Assembly (NCBI RefSeq): GCF_004345645.1
Contig: NZ_SLWS01000014.1
Location: 62,001-126,000, forward strand
Reading direction: 5' to 3'
Source of the DNA: Actinocrispum wychmicini
GTDB taxonomy: Bacteria; Actinomycetota; Actinomycetes; Mycobacteriales; Pseudonocardiaceae
Length of the DNA: 64,000 nt
The position numbers and the translations under genes are program-made. Numbering within the stretch: the stretch's first letter is position 1; the number at the start of each line of letters is the position of its first letter. The notes below the pieces were generated by a model. The model was not told the origin of the DNA. It did not search any database and saw only the letters and a list, made by a program, of their open reading frames with translations. Shown here in pieces: positions 7,684-16,129 of this stretch.

Positions 7684-8415
7684 CTAGGTTAGGGCGAACT
7701 TCACCGCGGCGGCCAGACCCAGCGTCCCAATGGCGTAACGCAACGGCGCCGCCGGGATCCGGCGGGACAGGGCCGCGCCAACCGGCCCGGCCACCGCTGT
7801 GGACAGTCCTAACACGATCGTCACCGGCCAGTTCACCGGCGCTATGAACGAGAAGAGCAGCCCGGCGACTCCGTTCGCCAGTGCCTGCAACACTGTTTTG
7901 ACCGCGTTCAGCTCGTGGGTCGTGCCCTCGGCGAACAGGCCGAGCAGGGCGAAGAAGATCACCCCGACGCCGACGCCGAAGTACCCGCCGTACGCCGCCG
8001 CCGCGAACGTGCACCAGGCCAGCAGGCCATTGTGGACGGACCTGGACCGCAGTGTCCGGCTGACCACGGGCTGCAGCAGAACGAGCGTCGCGCCGACGCC
8101 GAGCAGCACCGGCACGATCAGCGTGAAGACCCGTTCCGGCAGCACGAACAGCAGCGCCCCGCCCACCAGTGAACCGGCCGCCGCCGGCAGGAACACCAAG
8201 CGTAGCAACGTTCTCCTGGTCCGCAGCTCACGCCGGAAGCTGACCGCCGCGGCGATGTTGCCCGGCACGACGCCGATGCTGTTGCTCACGTTCGCCTGCA
8301 GCGGCGAGAGTCCGAGCCCCACCATGACCGGGAACGTCAGCAGCGCGCCGGCACCCGCGATCCCGTTGACCACGCCCGCGGCCAGCCCCATCGCCGCCAC
8401 TGCGAGTAAATTCAC
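7684..8415 (-). CDS. TauE/SafE-family permease (sulfite/organosulfonate exporter type)
   Basis: A 243-residue hydrophobic protein with about eight membrane segments and the family's repeated pattern GIAGAGALLTFPVMVGLGLSP ... ANVSNSIGVVPG in the first half and FGVGVGVIFFALLG in the second. Members carry sulfite, sulfoacetate or related anions. The divergent LysR-type regulator starts 85 bp away and is the likely regulator. The co-oriented endonuclease/phosphatase gene begins four bases downstream. Confidence 0.85.
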   Translation of the reverse strand: MNLLAVAAMGLAAGVVNGIAGAGALLTFPVMVGLGLSPLQANVSNSIGVVPGNIAAAVSFRRELRTRRTLLRLVFLPAAAGSLVGGALLFVLPERVFTLIVPVLLGVGATLVLLQPVVSRTLRSRSVHNGLLAWCTFAAAAYGGYFGVGVGVIFFALLGLFAEGTTHELNAVKTVLQALANGVAGLLFSFIAPVNWPVTIVLGLSTAVAGPVGAALSRRIPAAPLRYAIGTLGLAAAVKFALT

Positions 8416-8500
8416 GGACCTCCCTCAGTCATCAATACTGTCGCCACCCGCGGTTCATGCGTCCAATGACGGTTGATGATCGGATCGATGCGTGGTACGC

Positions 8501-9409
8501 ATGGATATGGAGATGGCGCAGCTCAGGTGGTTCGTGGAGGTCGCCGAAGGTCGGACGGTGACGGCCGCCGCGGCGGCGTTGCATGTGTCACAGCCCGCGC
8601 TGTCACGCGGCCTCGCACGCCTGGAGCACGAACTGGGCGCGCCGCTGTTCGACCGCATCGGCCGCGGACTTCGGCTCAACTCCAACGGACAGGCGCTGTT
8701 GGACGCCGCCAGGCGCGCGCTCAACGCCTTGGACACCGCGGCACACACGATCGGCGCGGCGGCCGACCCCACCACCGGCACAGTCCGGCTCGCGTTCCTC
8801 CAGACCATCGGCACCGAGTTCGTTCCCGCCCTGCTCAGCGGGTTTCGCACCCGGTACCCCAAGGTCGAGTTCGTGCTGCGCCAGGGCGGCACGGTCCGCA
8901 ACGAGCGCCAACTTTTCGACGGCAACGTCGATGTGGTGCTCGCCGCCGGCCCGATGGACCGCACCGACATCGAATGGCGACCACTGGTGGACGAGCCGCT
9001 GGTGCTGGTCGTCCCGGCCGGGCACCGGCTGGCCCGACGGAAACGGGTCGGGCTGGCGGAGGTCGAGGACGAGCCGTTCGTCGGGTTCTCGCACAGCTTC
9101 GGGCTGCGGGCGATCACCGACCGGCTCTGCCAGCAGGCCGGATTCACCCCCAGGATCGCGTTCGAAGGGGAGGATCCCACGATGCTGCGCGGCCTCGTCG
9201 GCGCGCGTTGCGGTGTCTCGTTGCTCGCGCCCGCACCAGGCCCGGTCCCCGGCATCGTCGAGCTGCCGGTGAACGAGCCGCGCTGCCACCGGACGATCGG
9301 CATCGCGTGGTACCCGGACCATTACACCCCGGCGGTGGTGCGGACCTTCCGGGAGTACGTCCTCACTGAGTCCCGGCCACCGGTGTCCTGGGCTCGTTTT
9401 ACACTGTAA
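8501..9409 (+). CDS. LysR-type transcriptional regulator
   Basis: A 302-residue protein. The N-terminal winged HTH reads MAQLRWFVEVAEGRTVTAAA, then LHVSQPALSRGLARLEHELG and APLFDRIGRGL, a classical LysR domain; the effector domain follows (GTVRLAFLQTIG..., LVLVVPAGHRLA..., VGARCGVSLLAP). Starts at 8492, 8501 and 8513 are possible; 8501 is a compromise and does not change the domain. The 85-bp gap to the TauE-like gene contains TCATCAA at 8429 and TTGATGA at 8473, a possible pair of half-sites. The 3' end overlaps the convergent lipoprotein gene by 11 bp. Confidence 0.9.
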   Translation: MDMEMAQLRWFVEVAEGRTVTAAAAALHVSQPALSRGLARLEHELGAPLFDRIGRGLRLNSNGQALLDAARRALNALDTAAHTIGAAADPTTGTVRLAFLQTIGTEFVPALLSGFRTRYPKVEFVLRQGGTVRNERQLFDGNVDVVLAAGPMDRTDIEWRPLVDEPLVLVVPAGHRLARRKRVGLAEVEDEPFVGFSHSFGLRAITDRLCQQAGFTPRIAFEGEDPTMLRGLVGARCGVSLLAPAPGPVPGIVELPVNEPRCHRTIGIAWYPDHYTPAVVRTFREYVLTESRPPVSWARFTL

Positions 9410-10064
9410 AACAACGGCCGTTCTGATACAGGTCACCGGCGGCGACCGGGAGCCCGGCCGGCGGGTCGACCTCGTAGCGGCGCAAGCTGTTGCGCGTCAA
9501 AGACCGTTCGCACGCGCTGACGCCGCTGTCGGTCGCGGCCCCCGCCCACAGCAGGATGTCGCCGTTGGCGCAGAACGAACAGAGATCCTCCATGACGAAG
9601 TAGCGCTGCACGTCCGGCACGTACACCTTGGTGCCCACGGCCATCTGGCCCTTGCCGGCCGCCAACGTCAGCGGGTCGTCGAACGTGCCAGTGCCGCCCG
9701 CCTCACGATGCCGGCTGTTGGGGAACGCGATCGCGCGTGTGCCGGCCGGAGAGTTGTCCCGTGCGCTGTAGTAGCCGATCGCGCCGAGCGCGTTCGCCAC
9801 GAACGTGGCCTGTGGCGGCGGTGGAGCGGGTCGCGACGGCGGGAGAGGGGCCGGCCGGCTGGACGACGACACAGCGGGCGCCGGCATCGGCGACGGGGAC
9901 TCGCTGCTGCTCGGGGGGAGTGAGGTGGCCTGAGACGACGAGGTCGTGTCGTAGTCGCCGACGGACATCGTCGGTACGACAAGGCCTGCCGGCTGTGGGC
10001 TGGCGGTGCACGCGGACAAAACGACAGCGGCCACCATCGCGCAGACGGCCTGCCTGTACCCCAT
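9399..10064 (-). CDS. Secreted lipoprotein with a double-psi-barrel-like domain
   Basis: A 221-residue protein. A short hydrophobic leader ends in the lipobox LSAC with the lipidated Cys at residue 19. Residues 25-85 are a Ser/Pro/Thr linker typical of cell-wall spanning segments. The globular part (about 90-221) starts GAIGYYSARDNSPAGTRAIAF and contains GGTGTFDDPLTLAAG, VGTKVYVPDVQRYFVMEDLC and LLWAG, and holds several Cys. The pattern GTGTxxDPxTxAA ... GTxxYVP ... YFxxED is one I associate with small fungal and actinobacterial secreted proteins with expansin/barwin-like folds. The function is not known. Confidence 0.6.
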   Translation of the reverse strand: MGYRQAVCAMVAAVVLSACTASPQPAGLVVPTMSVGDYDTTSSSQATSLPPSSSESPSPMPAPAVSSSSRPAPLPPSRPAPPPPQATFVANALGAIGYYSARDNSPAGTRAIAFPNSRHREAGGTGTFDDPLTLAAGKGQMAVGTKVYVPDVQRYFVMEDLCSFCANGDILLWAGAATDSGVSACERSLTRNSLRRYEVDPPAGLPVAAGDLYQNGRCFTV

Positions 10065-10232
10065 CGCGCCTTCCCCTGTGGTCACACCGTTGCCGAACGC
10101 GAAACGTATCGACCGGCCGCCCGGGCACGCAACGGTTGATGCATCAAATGCCCCATCCGAATCCGCGAACAAGAGCATCGAACATGTGTTCGAAACCGTG
10201 CTAGGGTACCGCGGGTTGAAGGGGGCTTGGAG

Positions 10233-11381
10233 ATGATCTCGCCGGTGGTCGTGTTCCTGTTGGGCCTGAACCTGCGCCCGGCGGTGACCAGCCTCGGGGT
10301 GACGCTCCCGGACATCGCGGTACCCGGCTGGGCGGCCGCGTTGCTGGTCGCGCTTCCCTTGTGGGCGTGCGGAATCGGCGCCTTGCTGACCCGGTCACGC
10401 GGTGGGGTCAGGGCGGCACTGGCCGTGCTCGCGTTCGCGTTGAGTATTCGCGTTCTCGGCGGACTGGCGGTCATGGTCGCCGGAACGGCGTTGGCGTGCC
10501 TGGCGATCGCGCGGATTGGTACGGTCCTTCCCGTGCTGGCAAGGGGATCCCGTCGGCTCAGTGCGTGTTACACGGTGGCGCTGGGCTGTGGCAGCACGGC
10601 AGGCGCGCTGGTCACGCCGTGGGTGGTGAGCCGGTCGTCGTGGCAGTTGGGGCTCAGCGGGTGGACGTTGTTACCGGTGATGGCGTTGCTGTTCTGGCGG
10701 CACGACACGCCTACGATAGGCCAAGTTCGGCCTTTGTCGCTACGACACAACGGAACCGCCTGGGCCTTGACGGTCTACTTCGGACTTGTGTCGACCGTGA
10801 CGTTCCTGGTGATGGGCTGGTTGCCGGAGATCCTGCGGGCGGCCGGGTTGTCGGCGGGCGCGGCCGGGGCGTGCCTGGGGCTGGCGATGGTGATGGGGCT
10901 GCCGATGATGTGGTTCGTTCCGTTGTGGGCGCATCGGTGGATGCTCGTCGTCGTGACGGTGCCGAGCGTGGTCAGCGTGGTGGGTCTACTCGTCGCGCCC
11001 GCCGTGCTGCCGTGGTTGTGGTCGGCGTTGCTGGGCATCGGGATCGGTGGCCTGGCGCTGGCGTTGACCTGCATCCCGATGCGGGCGGGCGCGGACCGGT
11101 CGGTCACGGCCGCGCTGTCGGCGATGGTGCAGGGTGGTGGGTACCTGATCGCCGGGGTGGGTGCGCTGGCGTGTGGACTCGTGCACGGCCTCACCCATGA
11201 CTGGCGCGCGTCGCTGGCCATGATCCTCATTGTCCTGTGTGGACAGGTGGGGGCTGGTCTACTCGCCGTCCGGCCGGTCGTGGTCCGGCCACGGGCGAGC
11301 CCCGGCCCGCAGCCCGATCATCCCCGACACCAGCCGCATCTGGTCGACGTCCCGGATGTCCGCCTGCACGAGCCGCGGTGA
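10233..11381 (+). CDS. CynX/NimT-type MFS transporter
   Basis: A 382-residue transporter with about twelve membrane segments beginning GLNLRPAVTSLGVTLPDI, the CynX/NimT (cyanate / 2-nitroimidazole) signature region. The ATG at 10233 is preferred over the TTG two codons earlier because of the spacing to AGGGGG. Substrate unknown. After the last membrane segment (ILIVLCGQVGAGLLAV) a polar tail of about 40 residues, Arg/Pro/His-rich, is read from DNA that also encodes the C-terminus of the convergent helicase gene. The 123-bp overlap suggests that a stop was lost in this frame. Confidence 0.8.
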   Translation: MISPVVVFLLGLNLRPAVTSLGVTLPDIAVPGWAAALLVALPLWACGIGALLTRSRGGVRAALAVLAFALSIRVLGGLAVMVAGTALACLAIARIGTVLPVLARGSRRLSACYTVALGCGSTAGALVTPWVVSRSSWQLGLSGWTLLPVMALLFWRHDTPTIGQVRPLSLRHNGTAWALTVYFGLVSTVTFLVMGWLPEILRAAGLSAGAAGACLGLAMVMGLPMMWFVPLWAHRWMLVVVTVPSVVSVVGLLVAPAVLPWLWSALLGIGIGGLALALTCIPMRAGADRSVTAALSAMVQGGGYLIAGVGALACGLVHGLTHDWRASLAMILIVLCGQVGAGLLAVRPVVVRPRASPGPQPDHPRHQPHLVDVPDVRLHEPR

Positions 11382-14300
11382 GCAGATCAGCAGCGCGAGC
11401 GCTTGCGCACGGGACAACGCCACGTTGAGCCGGTTGCGGGACAACAGGAAGTCCAGTCCGCGCGGCAGGTCCGCGACGGCCGACGACGTCATCGTCACCA
11501 GCACGACCGGCGCCTCCTGGCCCTGGAACCGGTCGACCGTGCCGACCCGGGTCTCGGTGAACCCGGCCTGGTCCAGCGCCCGGCGCACGATCCGGACCTG
11601 GAGGTTGTACGGCGCCACCACGAGAATGTCCGCGTCGCTCAGGGCCGAGCCGTGCGAGCCGTCCATCCACATGCGACCAACGAGCGACCGGACCGCGTCG
11701 ACGACCGCGGCCGCCTCCTCCGGGGAACTGGTGATGCTGTGGCTGTGGTCGACCATCCGCACGTACAGGCCGGGCTCGATGCCCGCCACCCGACGGCCCG
11801 CCGCGGTGGGGTGGGCGTGCAGCAGGCCGGCGTACGACAGCCGGGACACGGGTTCGCAGACGTTCGGATGCATCCGCCTGGTCTGGTCCATGAAGTACCC
11901 GAGGTCAGACGGGATCACGTCGGCGTCGCCGAGCAAATGCCCCAGGGCGGACGCGTCCGCGCCGGCCGGGTGCGTCCCCTGGACGACCTGCGGCAGCTGC
12001 TGCGGATCACCCAGCAGCACGAGGTTCCGGGCACACGTGGACACGGCCAGCGCGTCGGCGAGCGCGAACTGGCCGGCCTCGTCGATGATCAACACATCGA
12101 ACGGTTCCGCCCGGATGGCCGCGTTCGCGAACGTCCACGCCGTGCCGCCGACCAGATGCCCGCCGCCCTGATCGGCCCGCCACCGCACCAGCCCCGGGTT
12201 GTCCTTCGGCTGCTCCCACTGGCAGTCCTTGACCGGCTGGCCTTTCGCGCGTTTCGCACACGGGATCGGAACGCCGACCGCCCGGCCAGCAACGAGGGCC
12301 GAGCTGAGCACGTTCTCCACCGCTTTGTGGCTGGTGGACGTGACCGCGACGGACTTCCCCTTGCCGATCAGGTGCGCGATCAGCCGCCCGGCCAGGTACG
12401 TCTTCCCGGCGCCCGGCGGCCCCTGCACGGCCAGGGTGGAGCCGTCGAGACAGTCCACGGCCGAGATGACGGCGGCGACGAGATCCTCGCCCTGCGGCAG
12501 GCCACCGCGCGGGGGCAGCCGGCGGAGCAGGTCGATGCCGGGATGCGCGGGCAGCCGTGGCAGGCCGGCGACCACGCGCTCGGCCAGCGTGTACACGGCC
12601 TCGTCCTTCGGGGTCGGCTTCACCGGGTCGCCGGGCAGGATCGCCACCGGCAGGTCGACCGACAGCTCGTCCGGCTTGGTGCTCTCGGCCAGGACGATCT
12701 CTTCGGCGGTCTCGGCCACGACCTTCGCGGTCCGGGTGAGGCTCCCCGGATACAGCACCCGCACCTGGTCGCCGGACGCGAACGGATGCGGCCGGTCCGG
12801 GTCGCAGGCGGCGACCAGTTCGCGTTTGGCGGTACGGACGCGTCCGCTCGGCATCACCCAGTCCTCGGCACGCACGGAAACCGGGACACAGCAGGCCGAA
12901 TCGGACTCCAAATCGGACAGTGGGGCGCCGACCTGGCGGAAGAAGTCCCACCACGCCGGGTTCGTCTCCCGCCGGTGGTATCCCACGGCGGCGGCCAGCA
13001 ACGCCCGAGCCCGTTCGTCCGGGGTGGCCTGTGCCGGATCGTCGGGCAGGCCGGCCATCAGCGGGTCGACCACGGCCGCGATCCGGGCCGCGCGCTCGGC
13101 CCGGCGCTGCGCCGCCTCGGCCTCGGCGGTCTCGTCGATCAGAACGTCCATTTCGGACGGATCGGGCCGGAACGGCTCGATCCCCGCCTCCGCCCGAGCC
13201 TGCAACAGGAAGCGGTACAGCCGATGTGTGGACACGCAGTCGTACTCGTTGTACTCGCGGATGCCGTCCAGGACACCCTCGGCCTCGGCGATGTCGTCGG
13301 CCGCCAGCAACGTCAGGTACTCCTCGTACGCCTCGATGCTGGACACGGCGTTCACCACGTCACCGGCCCGCTTGTCCGGCATGTACAGCGGTTCGAGGTA
13401 CTTGATGGAGTACGACCGCTGCGAGACACGCAATCCTTTGCGCACCACGGCGTACAGGTCGACCAACGCACCTGTGCGCAGTAGTGTGTCGACGGCGTCC
13501 TCGCGGGTGCCGTGCAGCGCGGCCAGGTGCTTGAGTGCGTTCACTTCATAGGGTGCGTAGTGGTAGATGTGCGCGTCGGGATGCGTTGTCACGCGTTCGA
13601 TGGCGAAGTCCACGAACGCCTCGAACGCCTGTTTCTCCTGGCGACGGCTGTGCGCCCAGAACGGCCGGAACGCCTCCCGCCCGTCGGCCACCACGACCGC
13701 GCCGAACAGGTACTCCAGGCCCTCGCCGCCGAGGGCGAACGGGTCGCCCTCCATGTCGAAGAACACGTCACCCAGGCTCGGTTCGGGCAGTTCGGCCAGC
13801 ACGGCGGGGGAGAGGACCTCGTAGGCCACCTTGCCGACCGGGTCTTCGGCGGTGCGCGAGTCGTCCTGGATGACCTGGATGCCGGCCTGGGCGCGGAGCC
13901 CGTCGAAGGTGGCCTTCGACATGGTGGCCGGCCGGTCGGCGACGGTCGCGTTGGCGAGGTCGTCGATGGTGGCCATGCCGGCGGCGACCAGCTTGCGCCG
14001 CTGGTCGCTCCGGATGTTCGCGACCAGCGACAGGTCACGCGCGGATTCCCGGCCAGAGCCGCAGTGCCGGGCGAACCGGCAGGTCGCGCAGGCGGGTCGC
14101 TCGTCCGCCCACAGCGGGACCGGTAACCGCGCGGGCTCGGTGAGCCGGTCGGACAGTCGCTCCTGGAGGTCACGGACCAACGGCAGGAAGTCGTCGACCC
14201 GGTACGAGTGCGTGGTGTCGTCGCCGAGGATCAGGTGCATCAGCGGACCCGACGGGTAGCCGGCGTCCCGCAACGCCGCCGCGTACGCCGTGAGCTGCAA

Positions 14301-14732
14301 CACCGCGGCCGGTTTCGGACGCCGGGTGAGCTTGGTGTCGTACACCTCGTAGTCGCCGTTGTCCGTGCGGATCAGGAAATCCGCGCGGCCGTAGAACTTC
14401 CCGTCGTAGAACACCGCCTGGTAGATCACGGGCGCGCCGGACTCCACGGCGATCCGCGTCTGCCCGGCTGCCTTCCGCAACGCCTCCGGCTGCGGCGCCG
14501 GCAGGTCGATCTGCACCAGGAACAGGCCGTGCTCCTGCTGCAACCGGGCAAGGACGGCCTGTTCGTGCGCCACACCGTGCCGGGCGACCAACAGGTTCTG
14601 TGACTCCTCGGGCTGCGGGGCGCCCGCCAGCCCGGCGGCGACCGCCCGGTCGAGAACGCCGCGGTGCTCACATTCCAGCAGGTCAACCAGGTCGCCCGGG
14701 GAGACCACGGGGCCGGACGGGGTGACGAGCAC
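11259..14732 (-). CDS. TM0106-family RecB-like nuclease fused to a superfamily 1 helicase
   Basis: A 1157-residue protein. The first half contains a RecB-like nuclease block: YDTKLTRRPKPAAVLQLTAY (catalytic Asp/Lys/Gln pattern) and CxxC clusters (CATCRFARHC), and an RNase H-like domain with FFDMEGDPF, IYHYAPYE and YNEYDC (DEDD-type acidic residues). The second half is an SF1 helicase: Walker A GPPGAGKT near residue 771, Walker B LIIDEAGQ, GDPQQLPQ, and the C-terminal GTVDRFQGQEAPVVL and NRLNVALSRAQ. Such proteins resemble Dna2/Sen1-type nuclease-helicases and should process DNA ends or R-loops. The starting codon is GTG. No partner genes are adjacent. Confidence 0.9.
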   Translation of the reverse strand: MLVTPSGPVVSPGDLVDLLECEHRGVLDRAVAAGLAGAPQPEESQNLLVARHGVAHEQAVLARLQQEHGLFLVQIDLPAPQPEALRKAAGQTRIAVESGAPVIYQAVFYDGKFYGRADFLIRTDNGDYEVYDTKLTRRPKPAAVLQLTAYAAALRDAGYPSGPLMHLILGDDTTHSYRVDDFLPLVRDLQERLSDRLTEPARLPVPLWADERPACATCRFARHCGSGRESARDLSLVANIRSDQRRKLVAAGMATIDDLANATVADRPATMSKATFDGLRAQAGIQVIQDDSRTAEDPVGKVAYEVLSPAVLAELPEPSLGDVFFDMEGDPFALGGEGLEYLFGAVVVADGREAFRPFWAHSRRQEKQAFEAFVDFAIERVTTHPDAHIYHYAPYEVNALKHLAALHGTREDAVDTLLRTGALVDLYAVVRKGLRVSQRSYSIKYLEPLYMPDKRAGDVVNAVSSIEAYEEYLTLLAADDIAEAEGVLDGIREYNEYDCVSTHRLYRFLLQARAEAGIEPFRPDPSEMDVLIDETAEAEAAQRRAERAARIAAVVDPLMAGLPDDPAQATPDERARALLAAAVGYHRRETNPAWWDFFRQVGAPLSDLESDSACCVPVSVRAEDWVMPSGRVRTAKRELVAACDPDRPHPFASGDQVRVLYPGSLTRTAKVVAETAEEIVLAESTKPDELSVDLPVAILPGDPVKPTPKDEAVYTLAERVVAGLPRLPAHPGIDLLRRLPPRGGLPQGEDLVAAVISAVDCLDGSTLAVQGPPGAGKTYLAGRLIAHLIGKGKSVAVTSTSHKAVENVLSSALVAGRAVGVPIPCAKRAKGQPVKDCQWEQPKDNPGLVRWRADQGGGHLVGGTAWTFANAAIRAEPFDVLIIDEAGQFALADALAVSTCARNLVLLGDPQQLPQVVQGTHPAGADASALGHLLGDADVIPSDLGYFMDQTRRMHPNVCEPVSRLSYAGLLHAHPTAAGRRVAGIEPGLYVRMVDHSHSITSSPEEAAAVVDAVRSLVGRMWMDGSHGSALSDADILVVAPYNLQVRIVRRALDQAGFTETRVGTVDRFQGQEAPVVLVTMTSSAVADLPRGLDFLLSRNRLNVALSRAQALALLICSPRLVQADIRDVDQMRLVSGMIGLRAGARPWPDHDRPDGE

Positions 14733-14791
14733 CCGGGCAGTATTCCGCCATCACCCGCCGAACCCGTGGATCATCGCCCCCGGCGAGTCGC

Positions 14792-16066
14792 CTACCCCAG
14801 CGGGAAGCCCAGGTCACGGGCCTTGGCCGCGAGGTCTGGCCAGTCCTCGCCGCTGTGCGCGTGATCGAGCAGACAGCCGAACGTGATCGGCAGCGGGACG
14901 TCGTAGCGGGGAGCGGCCAGGTTCGGCGGGTGGTCGAAGTCGAGGACCTCGGCCAGGTTGTTCGCGGCCGCGTCACGGACTGTCAGCGGTGGCAGGCCGA
15001 ACCGCCATTCGATCATCTTCAGGATCGACGTGTGGTCGTACAGGCCGTGCGCCACTGTGGAACGACGCGACCGCGGCGAGACCACCACGCACGGCACCCG
15101 GAAACCGCGCAGGCCGGCGCCGAGATCCGGGTTCGGGTCGGGGCCGACCGGCGGGACCACGTGGTCGAAGAAACCGCCCCACTCGTCGTACGTGATCACC
15201 AGGGCCGTCTGCGCCCAGTTCGGACTGGACACCACGGCGTTGTACACGCTCGCCAGGAAGTGCTGGCCGAGGCGGATGTCCGCGAGCGGGTGCTCGTCCT
15301 GGGACAGGCCGGGCACCGCCTCGCCGAGGAACCCAGGCTCCACAAAGGACACTGGCGGCAACGCGCCGACGGCCGCGGCCGCGTAGAACTCCAGGATCGG
15401 GCGGCTCACGCCGAGATACCGGGTGCCCCACAGTGCGGTGTACGGGACGTCGGTGAAGAAGTAGCGGCCGGGGACGCCCGCGGCGGTGAGCCGGTCCCAG
15501 ATGGCGGGCATGGTCGCGATCTTGTCGACCGACGTGGTCGTCCGGTCGGTCTGGGCGGAGTGCAGGAAGAACCGGTTCGGGAACGTCGGTGCCATCATCG
15601 CGGCGAAGTAGCGGTCGCAGACCGTCCAGTCCCGCGCCGCGTGGCCGTAGAAGCCCAGGTCCGCGGCTTCGAAGTAGCCGATGGAGAACACGTCGTTCTT
15701 GCCCGCCCGCAACCAGCCGTCGCAGGCGCCGTTGTTGAGCTCGACGCGGCCGCCCTGGTAGGAGTGGTCCGGGTCGTTGAAGCCGCAGCCGTGCGGCACG
15801 GTCAGGTGGTGCGTCTGGTGGGCCACGCCGTTGCTGTCGGTGAACGTCAGGCCGGCCTGTTCGCCGTCCGCGCCGGGCAGCCAGCCGAGGTAGTGGTCGA
15901 AGGAGCGGTTCTCCATCATGACCACGACGATGTGGTCGATGCCGGAGTCTTTCGGATCGGGCAGGGCCGCGGCGCTCGCGCTCGACGCCGCGACCGTCGT
16001 CGCACCAGCCGCGGCGACCGCGCTGGCCGTGCCGACAATGAACTCACGCCGGGTGACATCGCTCAT
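14792..16066 (-). CDS. Tat-exported phospholipase C / acid phosphatase family
   Basis: A 424-residue protein preceded by AGGGGA. The leader is a Tat signal: VTRREFIVGTASAVAAAGA. Mature features are IDHIVVVMMENRSFDHYLG (the metal/phosphate-binding Glu-Asn of the family), DPDHSY, FFLHSAQT, YDEWGGFFDHV and VVSPRSRRSTV followed by YDHTSILKMIEWRFGLPPL, all hallmarks of bacterial phospholipase C and AcpA. It should hydrolyse phospholipid or phosphoester outside the cell. The length is shorter than haemolytic PlcN (about 690) because the C-terminal repeat domains are absent. The divergent nhaA-type gene begins 63 bp away. Confidence 0.9.
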   Translation of the reverse strand: MSDVTRREFIVGTASAVAAAGATTVAASSASAAALPDPKDSGIDHIVVVMMENRSFDHYLGWLPGADGEQAGLTFTDSNGVAHQTHHLTVPHGCGFNDPDHSYQGGRVELNNGACDGWLRAGKNDVFSIGYFEAADLGFYGHAARDWTVCDRYFAAMMAPTFPNRFFLHSAQTDRTTTSVDKIATMPAIWDRLTAAGVPGRYFFTDVPYTALWGTRYLGVSRPILEFYAAAAVGALPPVSFVEPGFLGEAVPGLSQDEHPLADIRLGQHFLASVYNAVVSSPNWAQTALVITYDEWGGFFDHVVPPVGPDPNPDLGAGLRGFRVPCVVVSPRSRRSTVAHGLYDHTSILKMIEWRFGLPPLTVRDAAANNLAEVLDFDHPPNLAAPRYDVPLPITFGCLLDHAHSGEDWPDLAAKARDLGFPLG

Positions 16067-16129
16067 GTCCCCTGAACGTACGGACGGGCACGACGAGCGA
16101 CAACCCTGCGAAATGGTGAGAATGCGGCC

